A program made the translations under genes and the position numbers. From Thelonectria olida (Eukaryota; Ascomycota; Sordariomycetes; Hypocreales; Nectriaceae): 64,000 nucleotides of DNA. A model generated the notes under the pieces. It was given only the letters and a program-made list of their open reading frames with translations, was not told where the DNA came from and searched no databases. Of the stretch, positions 11,214 through 23,384 are shown piece by piece (position 1 is the stretch's first letter; every line of letters starts with the position of its first letter). The stretch spans positions 1,178,001 through 1,242,000 of the forward strand of contig JAGPYM010000010.1 of NCBI GenBank assembly GCA_020736575.1, read 5' to 3'.

Positions 11214-13205
11214 ATGCCCAAAGACCCGTCCGCCGCCCTCAGCGCCTTGCTGCGGGCATCTTCCATCGATGACCATGAAGAGATCCTCAAGGCTGCCAAT
11301 GCTGCCATCAAGGCCAACAAGTCAGATGTAGCGAGCCAACACACCCGCGTTATCGCCCTCCTCAAGCTCGACCGCTTCGACGATGTTCTGCGCACCATGG
11401 CAGAAGGTGGAACCAAGCTAAACGCACTCTGTGTTCTCGAGGAAGCATATGCCCTGTATAAGACAGGAAAACTAGAAGAGGCTACGAGTGCCCTTCAGGC
11501 CGCCGGAATCGGAAAGAAGAGCTTTAGCCTACTGGCAGCCCAGGTTGCCTACCGTGCTGAACGATTCGACGACGCCAGCTCTATCTACAGTCGCCTCCTG
11601 GATGCCGATGGCGTCAACGAGGTCAACGACCTCAACATCAACGTGCGCGCTGTTTCCGCGCAGTCTGAGTCGCTAGGATATCCCACTCTGAACACCCCTG
11701 TCGTTCAGGATTCCGATGGATTCGAGGTCTGCTACAATGCTGCATGCACTTGCATCGCCCATGGCGACCTTGACGAGGCCTCCGACTTGTTGCAGCGTGC
11801 TGTTAAACTATGCGACGCTTCTGATGACCTGACAGAAGAAGATAAGGAGGCCGAGATGCGTCCCATTTTAGCTCAGCAGGCTTTTGTCTATGCAAAGTCA
11901 GGCAAGATCAAGGAGGCTGTTGACCTATACAAGTCACTGGTCGACTCAGAGTATGTTCCCGGATTGTTGATATTACTTCCGCAAGCGCATAGCTAACCGT
12001 CGACTATTTCCAGTGACGAGGATCCTGATCTCACAGTCATAGCCCAAAACAATCTCTTAACGCTTGATCCAGAAGCAGAGAACTCCTTCCTAATACAAAA
12101 GAAGTTTGAGGCTGTAATAGAATCAAGCAAGAAGTCGAAGCTCTTCCGCAGCCAGTCAGATATTCTCCACCGCAACAACCTGGTTGTTGACCTCCACGCT
12201 TGCAAAGCCTCGGGCGTCAAGTCCCGCACTGCTGCCCGCCTGAGCCAGGTTGTTCAGCCGACCACCTCAGCAGACATCAACATCCTCTCCGTTCTCAACG
12301 CTGCTGCCAGCACCGGTGGGATTACTGGGAAGCAGCTAATTCGAAAGCTTTATGATTTAGCGAAAAAGAGGCCCTTTGATGTCGGCATTATTTTGACCAT
12401 TGTCCAACTCAAACTCGAGAACGGTGAAACCGGCTCGGCATTATCCTTGTTGGAGTCCTTCCTTCAACGCCTAGAGAACGCCGAGGAAGTCCACGCTAAG
12501 GATGTCCGATTCTCCGCCGGGCTTGTGGCTCTAGTTGTGTCTTTAAACCGAGCCATAGGGCGAGAGTCAACTGCCAAAGCTGAGCTAGTGAAGGCGGCAA
12601 CTCACTGGCACAATCGACCCGCGGGTTTTGCTGCCCCACTGTTGGAGGAGGCTGGTGTTGAACTTATGAAGTCCTCGAGCCCTCGGGATATTCAACTGGC
12701 CGCTGCTTCGTTCATGAATCTGTTCAACGAGCAGTACGGCTCGGATATTGCAGCCGCCGGCTTGGTCGCTGCGCTTGCCCCCTACAACCCGTCAGCCATT
12801 CAGCCTCATATCGAGAACCTACCTCCCGTCGATGCCCTGATCACTGGAATCGACACCGCCGCGCTTCTCGACGCTGGCGTTGCCACGAGCATTAAGCCGG
12901 TCCAGTCCAGCAAGCGTTTGGCTGACCAGGAACTGAATGACAAGCCTAAGAAGAGGCGCAGAAAGATCAGATTGCCCAAGAACTACGTCGAAGGCACCAA
13001 GCCTGACCCGGAGCGCTGGCTGCCCCTTCGCGACCGCACATCGTACCGACCAAAGGGCAAGAAGGGAAAGAAGAAGGCCGGCGAGTCGACCCAGGGCGGC
13101 ATGGTCAAGGAGGAGGAGACGCTGGAGCTTGTTGGTGGCGGAGGCGTCAAGGTGGAAAAAGCACCTCCACCAAGCTCCAAGAAGAAGAAGAAGGGCAAGA
13201 AGTAG
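11214..13205 (+). CDS. srp72: Signal recognition particle subunit SRP72
   Basis: Exons 11214..11950 and 12014..13205, 642 residues. The 63-base intron has GTATGT, a GCTAAC branch point and TTTCCAG. SRP72 is the largest SRP protein; with SRP68 it binds 7S RNA and helps couple elongation arrest to ER targeting. The N-terminal two thirds is tetratricopeptide-like helical repeats, for example around ALYKTGKLEEAT and FVYAKSGKIKEAVDLYKSL. Near the C-terminus is the typical SRP72 RNA-binding motif, PERWLPLRDRTSYRPKGKK, followed by Lys-rich tails ending KKKKKGKK. Length and architecture match the family. The gene is tail-to-tail with the Sec7-domain gene. Confidence 0.95.
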
Positions 13206-13811
13206 GATTGGAACCTTTTAGCTGAACGATCCCGGGATAGAGGTGTTCGGCATTGGTAAACCCCAGGCAATCCTTTGGATTTCTTGAGAACTCCTGGGGA
13301 GGGGAAAACGGACTTCTTGTCACGAAATACAACACGCTTCACCTTTCGAAAGTTCAAGCAAGACTTCATTTTATTGGTATCAAAAACATTGTGAGGCAAA
13401 CCGGCCGTGTTCCACTCAGATTCTACGCTTATGTCTTTTTGTGCTCCGCTACCTCCTCATCATCCCAAGCCAAGTGACATAAAAGAAGGAAGTGGAAAGG
13501 GAATCCAAGGATGACTGTGAAAATGGAGAAAAGAAAGTCTAGATACATATCTTCATCCGAAGCCGGCCCGCGGTCTGCATATGTCTACACAGCATGGAGC
13601 ATCTGCCAACTCGTACACAGCCCCTTGGCTGTCCTCGACTGTTTTTCTTTCATCTGTTACAGACCCAACCAGCCATGCCAGAATGAACGAAAGAAGAAAG
13701 ACGCTCTTGTTGTTTTTGAGTACCTAACGACTCCATTTCCCAACAAACGCTAAATAGCACAAACACACAGTCCACAAAACAAAAAAACCTCGGCGCTTGC
13801 CCCAGTGGGCA
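13206..13811. other. Tail-to-tail intergenic region
   Basis: 606 bases between the stop codons of SRP72 and the Sec7-domain gene, holding both 3' untranslated regions. No gene is supported. Confidence 0.6.
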
Positions 13812-16800
13812 TCATGCGTTGTCTGCCTGTACAGGGGGGTTAGGCAGCTGCTCTGACTCTTGCACTGATTCTTGATCGGAATCACGACTCTCAAGGTCGT
13901 CGCGCTTTTCACTTTCGTTGTCCGTTTCTTCGTCCGTCTCTGTCTCAATGGGCGGCAGTGGGCTCCTGCGCCCGTCGGAGAAGCTCACAGCTACTTCGCT
14001 CTCCGTGTCTGACGGGATTGTCAACCGGCCACCAGCTGAGGCACTTCTGGCTGCCTGAGCTGTCGAGTACTTCCTGTGAAGTTCTCGGAAACTTCGAGCC
14101 GTGGCAGTACTTGCGCTTGCAGCCGACTCCCGTCTCTCTTTTAGCTCGAAAGGGATTCCCACGGCCGAATAGTAGTCGTCTTCGCTCAGAGCAGGAGAAA
14201 GAGGCTGCTGAGGCTGTTCCGACTGCTGCGATTGCTTCCGTGCTCGAAGAGTTTCATCTTGCGACATGTTTTGCAGCTCGTGGCCAAATGTGATAACGGA
14301 AGCCTTCTTTCCATGGACCACAAAGCTTCCAGATCCTCTTGAGAGCACATCGTCTCGTACCTCGTCGTCCCCTGTTCCGTTTTGGACCGACTCCTTGCCT
14401 TTTCTGCTGTTCCGGTGATGTGAGAGATGCCCGGCGCCCTCTCTAAGGGTTCGTTGGAGACTTCGCCGGATCTTACTTCTCTCGGCTTTGTCCTTGTCGA
14501 TAGAATTACCATGGTCGGCTCCTTCGCCACCTGTTGATGTGGTGGCCTTGTCAGTCGGATCTCTGCTTGGCCTTGATTCAAGAAGACCGGCTTGTTCTAA
14601 CAAATTCCGCTCTTCAACGTCAGGGTCGTCAGGGTGCTCATTTTCAGTCTGTGCGGAAGACTTCTTGGTTCCCTCGCCCTGTGAAGATTGCTTAGTTTGA
14701 GGAGTAGAGGACATGGACCGGATGGGAGATGCCGGTACGCTTGAAACCGAAGCGTGTCTCGCACTTGCGACATCAGGCTTTGCGAATGTGAGGTCTCTGG
14801 AACTATGTCGCCGACGCGTTGCGCTCTGAGGAGGGGTTTGGAACACTTGGTCGAGAGGAGATTCGAGGTCCTCCCTCAGCTCGGTTGGGCTAGCAACATG
14901 AGCCACCTGGGGTGCCAATGGGGGTTCCGTCGGCGTCCGCGGGGCGCCATCTGTCCCGGAGTGGTGTGTCGATCTAGACCCCCTCCGGATGGTACTTGCT
15001 CGTGGTGTTGGTGACCCTGTCCTATGCGAGTGACGATTTGACTGTTGTTTGGTAGGAGTATTCGTAGAATTTACGGTCGGGTGCTCGTCCTCCAGGTCCT
15101 GGACCAAAATATCGCGATGGCATTTCTCCTTCCAAATATTCATGCGTGTCCACTTGAGTTGTGCGGATATGCGCCCTGCAGCAGCAATGAGCTGCTCTCG
15201 TGTTCTTGGCTGAATGGGTGCCAAGATTTGCAGGTGGCGGGCGTTCCTCAGTTGGTCGTCGAGTTGTTTTTGACACTCTTGTAGCTTCTCCTCCGCTTCG
15301 GTAATCTTCTGTTCCATCACTTCCCGCCGGGCAGTTGAGATGTCTTCGGCCATCTTGTGGTCGATCCGGCTACGAGCAATAGACACAAGTCCCGTCGGGG
15401 TCTGAACCAATTGCGTAGCATCTGAGGTATCTAGCCGTCTCATTCCTCGACGGCCTTGTCCATCGTATCCGGCGCCAACAACACCGCGCATTTTGACGCC
15501 CGTGGTGCTAAAGGCGGCAGCGTAGTTGAGTTTCGCAAGCCAGTCATCCAGCTCCTCCTCATTATCAGCCAAGAGAACCTCCTCCAAGCCGCCCTGTCGC
15601 ACATAGACGAACGCATTCTTGTGTTTCTTGTATGTTGTGTCAAGAAGAGCAACTGCGCCGTGGGTGGACATGAGTGCATCTGGCTTGAATTCCTCCAAGG
15701 GAGGGTTGAATATCAAGGGGATGCCATCATTGCCTGCTCTGATGTGATTGTCATATTGGTGCATGAGCGACTTCACCCAGCCCGTATTTCGGAAGAAGTA
15801 GAGTTGAGCACCGGTAAGAATAGCACCCCATTCCTGCCACGGCGATCTCGTCTTCCGTTTCTTGAGATCCTTCCTCCACAAGAGTCCGACCTTTGTGACT
15901 TTAATATCAACGATTCCGGGATGGGCTTCTTGAGGGTTCAAAGAGGTTGACTCTGACATGAAGGCGTCAGGCCGTGATCTGGCCGAAACAATTTGCAAAA
16001 CTCCAGTTCTGAAGAAAGTCTTTTGCAAGTCCTTGAGGTCTAAGCGGGTCGCGGAACCGAGATAGTTGTAGTGATCATCAAGTTGCATGGCTTCTTTCAG
16101 ATTGGGACGGAGAGTATTCAGACTTCCGTCAAGAATGAGAGCGTAGGGATCGATGGGCTCTTTGATTCCCCTTTTAGCAGCGTCACTAGAAGTAGCTGAA
16201 AGAAGCGGCTTGCGCCTGGATTTATGAGAAGCAAAACGGTCGCCATTTTCGAAGTCGTCCTCAACGTGAATGAAAGGGGTATATGTGATGTTGTCGTAAA
16301 AGCACTCTAAAATGTCGTCAAAAATACCCTCCCCGCGTGTGTTCTTCAAGTAATCCGGTTTTTGCATCTTGTGCTTATTGTTTTTGTTGAAGACATCGGT
16401 GTGGAGGATGAGTAAGGAAAATGCAATAAAGTATGCCTGGTCAGGGGAGGAGTAAATGCCCGGGTTACACTCGTGATAGCGATTCGCGAATGCCTGAAGG
16501 AATCGATCAATTTGTTGCGTCTCCTTTGGAAGCTCGGCTTCCATCAACAGCTTTCGAATCGACATGTCCATTGGATCGCCAAAAAAGCTAAAGCTTCGCA
16601 TATAACTTCTCAGAACAGAGAGCATGAATGCATCCGCACTTTTGGACAGAGTCGAAGCAATGATTCCTCGGGTACCAACCTCTTCGAGACGAACGAGATA
16701 CTTGGCCGCAGATTCATCATCGCGACGCTCCGGTAAAACGAACGATTCCCTAGCTATTTGAAGGGAGTTATTATTGGATGCGATTGAGCCCGGAGTCGTG

Positions 16801-18013
16801 GGAGTTAATGTTCCCTGACGGCTTAGCTCGGAGTTTTGGCGTAAACGACTTAATCCAAACAAGTCACCAAAACTCTTTCGGCCAGTGGATGAAGATGTCC
16901 GAGTCGTCGGAGGGAGAAGGTGGTCATCTGTCGAATCTCGGCCCATCGAACTCATAGTTGATGATCGTCCTCTCAACAGATTGGCTCTGGTTGGAGATGA
17001 GGCCCCCGACTGTGAGCCCCCTGGAGCGAACAAGGCAGTGGCCGGCGACGGATTGGTTCTCGGGGCTTGTTCGCTTCTCACAGTACCAGTATGAACCAGT
17101 TCCCCCGCATTGGCCGAACCAGGTCGTGGTGTGGAGCCCATCCCGAGCGATGATGTTGATGAGATGGCCTGTGGTGGTTTGTTCTTTTGAAGATGTGCCA
17201 ATGGAAACAAGGGCTCCGGTGGTTTCCTTGCCCTGCGCAGCTTAAAGAACGGCGTTGTCGCCTTCTTGGGAGTTGTGTTCGGGCTCTGGTGCGAATGGCG
17301 GTCATTGGAGCTGGCATCCGATCTCGACGACTCGGATTGTCGATTGGCGGGCGGGGTGAGAACAGTGCCATTGGGGCTGTTATGGGTGACTTGCGATGAG
17401 GGGCGGGGCGAGACTGGTTCTTCCAAAGTTGCGAGAGTAGGCCGGGTTGCCTCGTTGAAAGACTTTCTGAATGTCTTCTTGAGCACAGGACGGCTAGGGA
17501 GAGCTTCGTCACGGGAGATTTCGGTGGAACGACGAAACTTGGCGGCAAGGCCTATGCGTGAAGGTCTCTTTTTGGGGCCATTGAAATCGTTCGTGGGGGC
17601 GGTGGTGATGATTTCGGGGGCTGGAGTTGATGTCAGCATGCTGTTTTCCGGGCAGGGCGGAAAGGCGAAGGGAGGGGTGAATTACGTCGTGGAACAGGAG
17701 GGGGCTTCTCAGCTTGTTGCTTGGCCCGGAGGGATAGCTGGGAATCTGAGGCATTGCGGAACCTCAGGACGGAAAAGCGACGATGTTTGTTCGTTTCTTC
17801 CTGGATCGGGGGGGAATCGGGGCGGCTGACGGAAGAATCGCGCGTTGTCTGCAGGGCGACGGGTTGAGTTTCGGCCTCGTTGTCGCTATGGATCTCGAGC
17901 GGCGGCGGCAATGTTGGAGTCGCGTCGACAGTCGGAGAGCTAGGCGCAAAGAGAGTATGACGGCGCATATCAGTTTCACTGGCCATATTGCCACGACGGC
18001 GAAGTAAGCCCAT
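13812..18013 (-). CDS. Arf guanine nucleotide exchange factor, Sec7 + PH domains
   Basis: Exons 18013..17686 and 17620..13812, 1378 residues. The 65-base intron has GTAATT, a TGCTGAC branch point and CTCCAG, and fuses the two frames through KPPPVPRPPEIITTA. Residues 1-400 are Ser/Pro/Thr-rich and probably disordered. The Sec7 domain spans about 410-560. The exchange-promoting Glu lies in LPKETQQIDRFLQAF near residue 476, and HTDVFNKNNKHKM follows. A PH domain at about 683-813 starts at VTKVGLLWRK. A coiled coil and a long acidic, Ser-rich tail follow. Sec7 plus PH matches the yeast Syt1/Yel1 type of ArfGEF, which loads GTP on Arf-family GTPases at Golgi or plasma membranes. Which of the two is the closer relative is not settled. 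A start at the second Met (residue 10) is possible. Confidence 0.93.
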
Positions 18014-20069
18014 GGCAGCAACTGATCATGGTACGCGACCACCAGCCCGGGAGGTCGAGAAAAGGGTGGAGGTGTCGGTCGAGGTTTGAGGTCGAAGTCG
18101 AGGCCGAATTTTACAGGGGTGAAGGAAATATGCTGAGGACTGCGGCGGTTATAGCGTGAGATGAGGAACGAAAGATGTGGACGTGGACGTGGACGTGGAT
18201 GCGGGCGTGGGATGTATGTATGCGGACGGACGTGGACACTTGACATGCGTCGTCGACGTCGACGTGCGTACGTAGTAGGTGCGAGAGGAGGAGTGTAGGA
18301 GTGCAGCGGCGGCTCAAGACCTACCGGACCTAACGGGAAGACCCAGGAGCGACGGCGGAGATCATTGAGGCAGCTGTTTTCGAGGATGGATATAAGCAAC
18401 TGCGAAGAATGATGAACGATGGAGGATCCAAGAACGGTAGATTGACAACGTTGATGTAAAGTTGGACGCCGTCTAATCTTGGCTGAGATGGATTTTGGGC
18501 AGGTAGCGGCGTAGGCCCAGGTACCTTGCGCTACGTACCGTGAGGTATGCCCGCCCACTGGGTCAACGCAGGGCAGTCAGGTCAGCGCCATCGCCAGCGC
18601 CAGCAGTAAGCGGCAGTGCAGCAGCGAATACAGAGGGTGCTTCACCCTGTATGGCCCAGTTAAGCTCTATTTTTGCCCATCTTTGCCCCGATGAGCAGCC
18701 AGGGGCTCGGGACTCTGCGATGCTGAGAAGCGCGGCGTCAATTGGTTCAACGCCTGTCAGTAGGTACGAATACAGTGCCGGCCCGCCGGATTTCCATGTG
18801 GCTGGGTGGTCCAGGGGTACCTGTGAGGCCCACGGGAAAACCTGACGAGCGCTAGCTTTGATGTGGCTGGCTGTGGTAGCGATACAGTGCATGATTCCTT
18901 GGTGTTGCGGGGCCTCTATTTCGTCTCCCTCCCTTCATATGTACCTGACTGCAAGGTATCCATGAGGATTTCTCTCCCTCACTCTCAGCTCCCTTCCTCC
19001 CTTTCTTGTTTGCTCCCACGCTCGCGCTCTCCACTAGATCGGGTACCTGACAAGAGCGGGCCTTTGGACTCTCGGTGCCACGAGCGCCGTCGAGCCAAGA
19101 TACGGAGGCTTCGGGCGCCAAATTACCGGCCTACCGTACGTTAACTACCCTGTTCGAGAGATAGTCATCGAAGCGAAAGGTAGTGAGCATCATCTATCTG
19201 CACAGCCCGGCTTTGCACGTCTCTCTCCCTTTTGCGGCCCCCATCTTTGAAAATGGCACGTATTCGTATATGAGGGAGGTCCAGGTCTTCCGGTAGGCTT
19301 GAATGGCTGTTGTGATGGTGTCCTGTTGGCCCACAATGGGTGCCCGCTCACCACCCTTCCCCCAAGTTCTGACCGAGGTGAGTTGGCGGATTAAATCCGT
19401 TGTGCAGCTATCGATTGGGCTGAGCGAGCTACTCATGTAGCTATGTATTCGGACTACGGCGAGGTTGAATCCTATTTAATGTAGGAAAAAGCGGTGCGTA
19501 TAGTTAAACCGTTGTGTTAGTGCCCTTCCCCAAATCGAGAACTTTTCTTGATTCCTGTCCCGTCTTCAACCGGGGCGAATAAGCTCCCCGTCCCTTCCAT
19601 CGTAAAGAGTGCGCGTCAGGTTGGTCCCGTCCGGTCGGGCAGTTTCCCTCGATCAAGCCCCACTGTGTTCCCGCACTGTCAGGTACGGCCAGGCAGCCAA
19701 AAATGCCCTCCCTGCGCGAGTCCTTGAGTCCCCCAAACGCTGGATGTTCGACTGCAAAAAGCCCCGCCGAAGCCCCATCGCCTCCGTATCAGCCACTGCA
19801 GAGGCCAACCTATGCAATGCACCCGATAACTATCTCTCGCCCATCATTTGATCATCATCCACTCTCTGTTGCTTCATATCCCCATCATCACCGTCATCAC
19901 CACCACCATCGAGACCATCACATATCACATCCCCTCCCGCGTCATCCCTCCTCCGCGAGAAGCCTCCGGACCCTTCGGCTTTTCCTTTGCCAGGACTCGA
20001 TGTTTGTGACGGCATTCACCATCTGTACTTAGCCACCTGTGTTATCCGACGCAGCACAGGGTTCCCAAA
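18014..20069. other. Divergent intergenic region, 2.1 kb
   Basis: Head-to-head between the ArfGEF and ecm14, so it should hold both promoters. It includes a GTGGAC hexamer run at 18177-18199 and a CA/TC-rich stretch at about 19860-19935. No coding region is supported. Confidence 0.55.
18177..18199. repeat. GTGGAC hexamer repeat
   Basis: Nearly four tandem copies of GTGGAC in the leader region of the ArfGEF gene. Simple-sequence repeat. Confidence 0.75.
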
Positions 20070-21749
20070 ATGAAGTTGTCCATATCGCGCGTCGCGGCAT
20101 CCACGCTGCTGCTGCTCCAAGCTGCTGACGCTGCCGGTATTGACGCTCACCGCGCTATTGCCAACAATCCTTACACTTTCGATCGCCCTGCGGACAACTC
20201 CAATGCCCGCCTCTTCCCATTTCTCACGAAGCTCCGCGACAGCGCCATCGAGTTTGTTTTCGGCCGACATCCAACCAAAGCCGCTCCTCAACCTCCCGTT
20301 ATCAACCAACTTCGAGCTCAGTATGCCAATCAACTAGTCCTTCGATTCAACGTTTCGACTGCCGAAGAGGAAGGCGCCCTTGCTGATGCTGTCGGCCGTC
20401 TCTTCCTCGACGTCTGGGCCTTTACCGAAGAATACGTCGACGTTCGCTTGCATCTTGACGAAGTTGCGCCTCTCCTTAGCCTTCTCCCCAGGTCCCTTCG
20501 CTATGCCCAGTCGACTTTGATTCCTGATTTGGCTGCCGCCGTTTATCAATCCCTCCCAGCCGATGACCACCCCCGTCGCTCCGATCCTCGGACTGACACC
20601 CCAGTCGTCATCTCAACCACCTCGCCCGGTGACAACCTTTTCTTCCAAGATTATCAGCCTCTCCCCGTCATTATTCGATGGATGCGTCTGTTGGAGGCTA
20701 TGTTCCCGACCTACGTTGAATACGTCAACATTGGCAAGTCCTCTGAGGAGCGAGACATTCCGGCCCTTCGAGTGGGTATTCCATCCCCAGAGCCACAGGA
20801 GCATGCCCGTAAGACGATTGTGGTCATGGGTGGCTCCCATGCTCGGGAATGGATATCAACAAGCACTGTCAACTATCTGGCCTGGTCCTTCATTACGGCG
20901 TATGGCAAGGAACGCATGATCACAAAACTCCTCGACGAATTTGATATCATCTTCATCCCTGTCGCCAATCCAGATGGCTTCGAGTACACTTGGCATGTCG
21001 ACCGTTTATGGCGCAAAACGAGACAGCAGACCAATCTTCAATTCTGTCGCGGCCTGGATCTCGACCGTGCGTTTGGCTTTGAGTGGGACGGGTCGAGAGT
21101 CCAGCGTGACCCCTGTTCCGAGAGCTACGGCGGCGAAAGGCCTTTCCAGGCTGTTGAGGCTGTCGAGATTGCCAACTGGGCGCGCAACCAGACGTGGCAC
21201 AATGTTCGATTCGTTGGACTAGTGGATTTGCATTCATACTCGCAGCAGATCCTGTACCCCTATTCTTACTCTTGCTCCGTCGATCCTCCGAACTTGGAGA
21301 ACCTAGAAGAGCTCGCAGCAGGCATCGCCAAGTCGATCCGGCTCTCAAACGGTGAGTCATACACGGTCACGTCTGCGTGCGAGGGCGCCGTGTCAGCCAA
21401 GGAGGTGGGCGGTAAGCGACACTGGTCTCGAGTTGAATCTGGAGGTGGCTCTGCGGTGGACTGGTTCTATCACGAGATGCGGGCTCACTTCAGCTATCAA
21501 ATCAAGCTCCGAGACACCGGCAGCTACGGGTTTCTCTTGCCCAAGGAGCATATTGTTCCTGCAGGTGAGGAAATCTTCAATGCCATGAAGTACTATGGCG
21601 ACTACGTATTGGGAAACAATGGCATCGAGTCGTACCCAGAAAAGGGCCAGGATGACGTCAAGGTGTCCAACGAGGACCCTCCTTCAGATGAAAGCGAGAA
21701 CCAAGCAGCTTTTTCACAGGAGCTAAGGAAGAGACGACTTAGGCGGTGA
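20070..21749 (+). CDS. ecm14: Ecm14-type inactive metallocarboxypeptidase (M14 family)
   Basis: One exon, 559 residues. Residues 1-22 are a signal peptide, then a propeptide-like region to about 180, then an M14 carboxypeptidase fold. Zinc ligands are present: His257 and Glu260 in HAREW, and His388 in LVDLHSYSQQ. The catalytic Glu (Glu270 of carboxypeptidase A) is Lys479, in YQIKLRDTGSYGFLLP. The substrate-binding Asn next to the conserved Arg is Asp332 (GLDLDRAF). These changes match the fungal Ecm14 group, which keeps zinc binding but lacks peptidase activity and is linked to the cell wall and secretory pathway. The tail after residue 515 is acidic, then basic (RKRRLRR). Secretion or vacuolar delivery is inferred from the signal peptide. 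Confidence 0.95.
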   Translation: MKLSISRVAASTLLLLQAADAAGIDAHRAIANNPYTFDRPADNSNARLFPFLTKLRDSAIEFVFGRHPTKAAPQPPVINQLRAQYANQLVLRFNVSTAEEEGALADAVGRLFLDVWAFTEEYVDVRLHLDEVAPLLSLLPRSLRYAQSTLIPDLAAAVYQSLPADDHPRRSDPRTDTPVVISTTSPGDNLFFQDYQPLPVIIRWMRLLEAMFPTYVEYVNIGKSSEERDIPALRVGIPSPEPQEHARKTIVVMGGSHAREWISTSTVNYLAWSFITAYGKERMITKLLDEFDIIFIPVANPDGFEYTWHVDRLWRKTRQQTNLQFCRGLDLDRAFGFEWDGSRVQRDPCSESYGGERPFQAVEAVEIANWARNQTWHNVRFVGLVDLHSYSQQILYPYSYSCSVDPPNLENLEELAAGIAKSIRLSNGESYTVTSACEGAVSAKEVGGKRHWSRVESGGGSAVDWFYHEMRAHFSYQIKLRDTGSYGFLLPKEHIVPAGEEIFNAMKYYGDYVLGNNGIESYPEKGQDDVKVSNEDPPSDESENQAAFSQELRKRRLRR

Positions 21750-22006
21750 AATTGAAGCTAAGTGACAGTACGGGTTACGAAAACAAGAGAGAGAAACGTG
21801 GTATGACAGAATTTTTATTATTGTTCATTAACACCAAAATTGGCGCAGAACGGTTCAGGAGCATGACTGGTTTTCTCTTTCAAGGCGCATAATTAATGGG
21901 TGGCCTCATGTGGTTTTGGTAGGTTGGAATAATACAGCAGCCCCAGCGGCTGATATGGAAGTTTGATAGCGCAACGATTGAACAATGGTACAACAGAAGC
22001 AAATAC

Positions 22007-22580
22007 TTAAAGACCCAGAGCATATGTGACGGCAACGTAGGCAGACATGAGCTTGAGGGTAGAGTCAAACAAGAAAGAACCGATAGAGCCGCTGGTGGTG
22101 GAGGTCAGCTCGATGAGTTCTTGGTGATACGGAGATGCGAAGGGGAACACGAACTTGGTGCGGCCCTGGGGCCCCTTGCCAGAGGTGTAGCCAATGGCAT
22201 AGACAACGCGGGAGAGAGCCCAGCCAGCGCCGAGAGAAGCGGCGACGACGGGGAAGCGCAGACCAGAGATGAGGAGGGCGCCGAGGAACGACGTCTGGTT
22301 CTCGGTGAAGTTGGAGTGGGCGCGTTGCGCGCAGTTGAACTGGTAGGCTTTGGGGTCCTTCTCGGCCAGCTCGTTGGAGGCGTAGGCGATGGGGTACTTG
22401 AGGCCGCTGGTCTTGCGGGCCTTGCTAGTGAGAACAACATGGAGCGTGTTGATGAAGAAGGTGGAAGCGGCAGCGGCAAGGACAAAGCTGAAGGAGCAGT
22501 TGTTAGAGGGGAGAGACAGAAGATTTGTTGTTGCTGAGGGGGTTGACATACCCGTACTGGTCGGGGAGTTCGAGGAGCAT
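22007..22580 (-). CDS. Microsomal glutathione S-transferase 3-like MAPEG protein
   Basis: Exons 22580..22552, 22487..22155 and 22091..22007, 148 residues, the usual MGST3 length. The first coding exon is only 29 bases and encodes MLLELPDQYG. Intron 1 (64 bases) has GTATGT and TTCAG. Intron 2 (63 bases) has a GTTCGT donor, a GCTGAC branch and ACCAG; it is a multiple of three without a stop, so it could be missed. The MAPEG motif FNCAQRAHSNFTENQ is at residues 60-74, and about four membrane helices are visible. The family acts in ER or outer mitochondrial membranes as glutathione transferase or peroxidase on lipid hydroperoxides. The gene is tail-to-tail with ecm14, 257 bases apart. Confidence 0.92.
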
Positions 22581-23384
22581 GTTGGCGGTTGTGGGAGTGT
22601 TGTCGAGTTGCGAGAGAGAGGAACGGGAGGGATGGAGGGTTTGTTGGCTGTTCTATCCAGATCGAAGCTGGGAGGGGAGACTCTTTAGTTTATTAATACC
22701 CGGACAATTATTCGCATTAGGAGAGCTCCACCTGAAGAAAGGAGCCCAGACCCTCCCTCTCGTTACAGAACATGTTCCAGCGGTTGATGCGGAGTTCCAT
22801 TTGTTCCATGGGAGGGACACATGTTGTTCTTTCTTACCGATGTTCCGCCCACTAATTAGTTAGGTGGCCAGCGACAGTCCGATGATGGAGGACACGTTCG
22901 CATTGACTGCCTCTAATGAATCCCTCTCCAGCGGCTGCGCGGAACCAAAACGCGCCGACGGGCCAACCATGCAGCTACGGGCCTTTCAAGCTCCGAATAC
23001 CGTTCAAGGGCATCAGTAATAAATGAATACCCAGGCGCGGTGTTTTCGCATCTCCCGCTCAACTCATCAAACCATCCTATCCCAAAACAGAGCATCGACG
23101 TTGGATTTGCTTACTCATTCGCTGCAATACGAATATTGTTTTCCCTCCGTAATACGGTGCCTGACTTGCATAAATATCCCGAAAACCGGGGCCGGGGCCG
23201 TGATGCATCCCAAAACTCCGCCTCTCCATATTGCCCAAGTCCGCAGCTTCACAAGGGGGGCCCCGCTCATTCTCGAATCGCCGTGATCATCGTGAGATTC
23301 CACACACGCATTCTGCCTAGTTTTTCGCCTCCTTGTCGCTGTCCTTCCTCAATTCTCCCGGCCCGTCGGCCCCCTGGCAAACAA
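22581..23384. other. Intergenic, promoter of the MGST3-like gene
   Basis: About 800 bases between two minus-strand genes, containing the MGST3 promoter and the pol4 3' end. No gene is supported. Confidence 0.55.
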
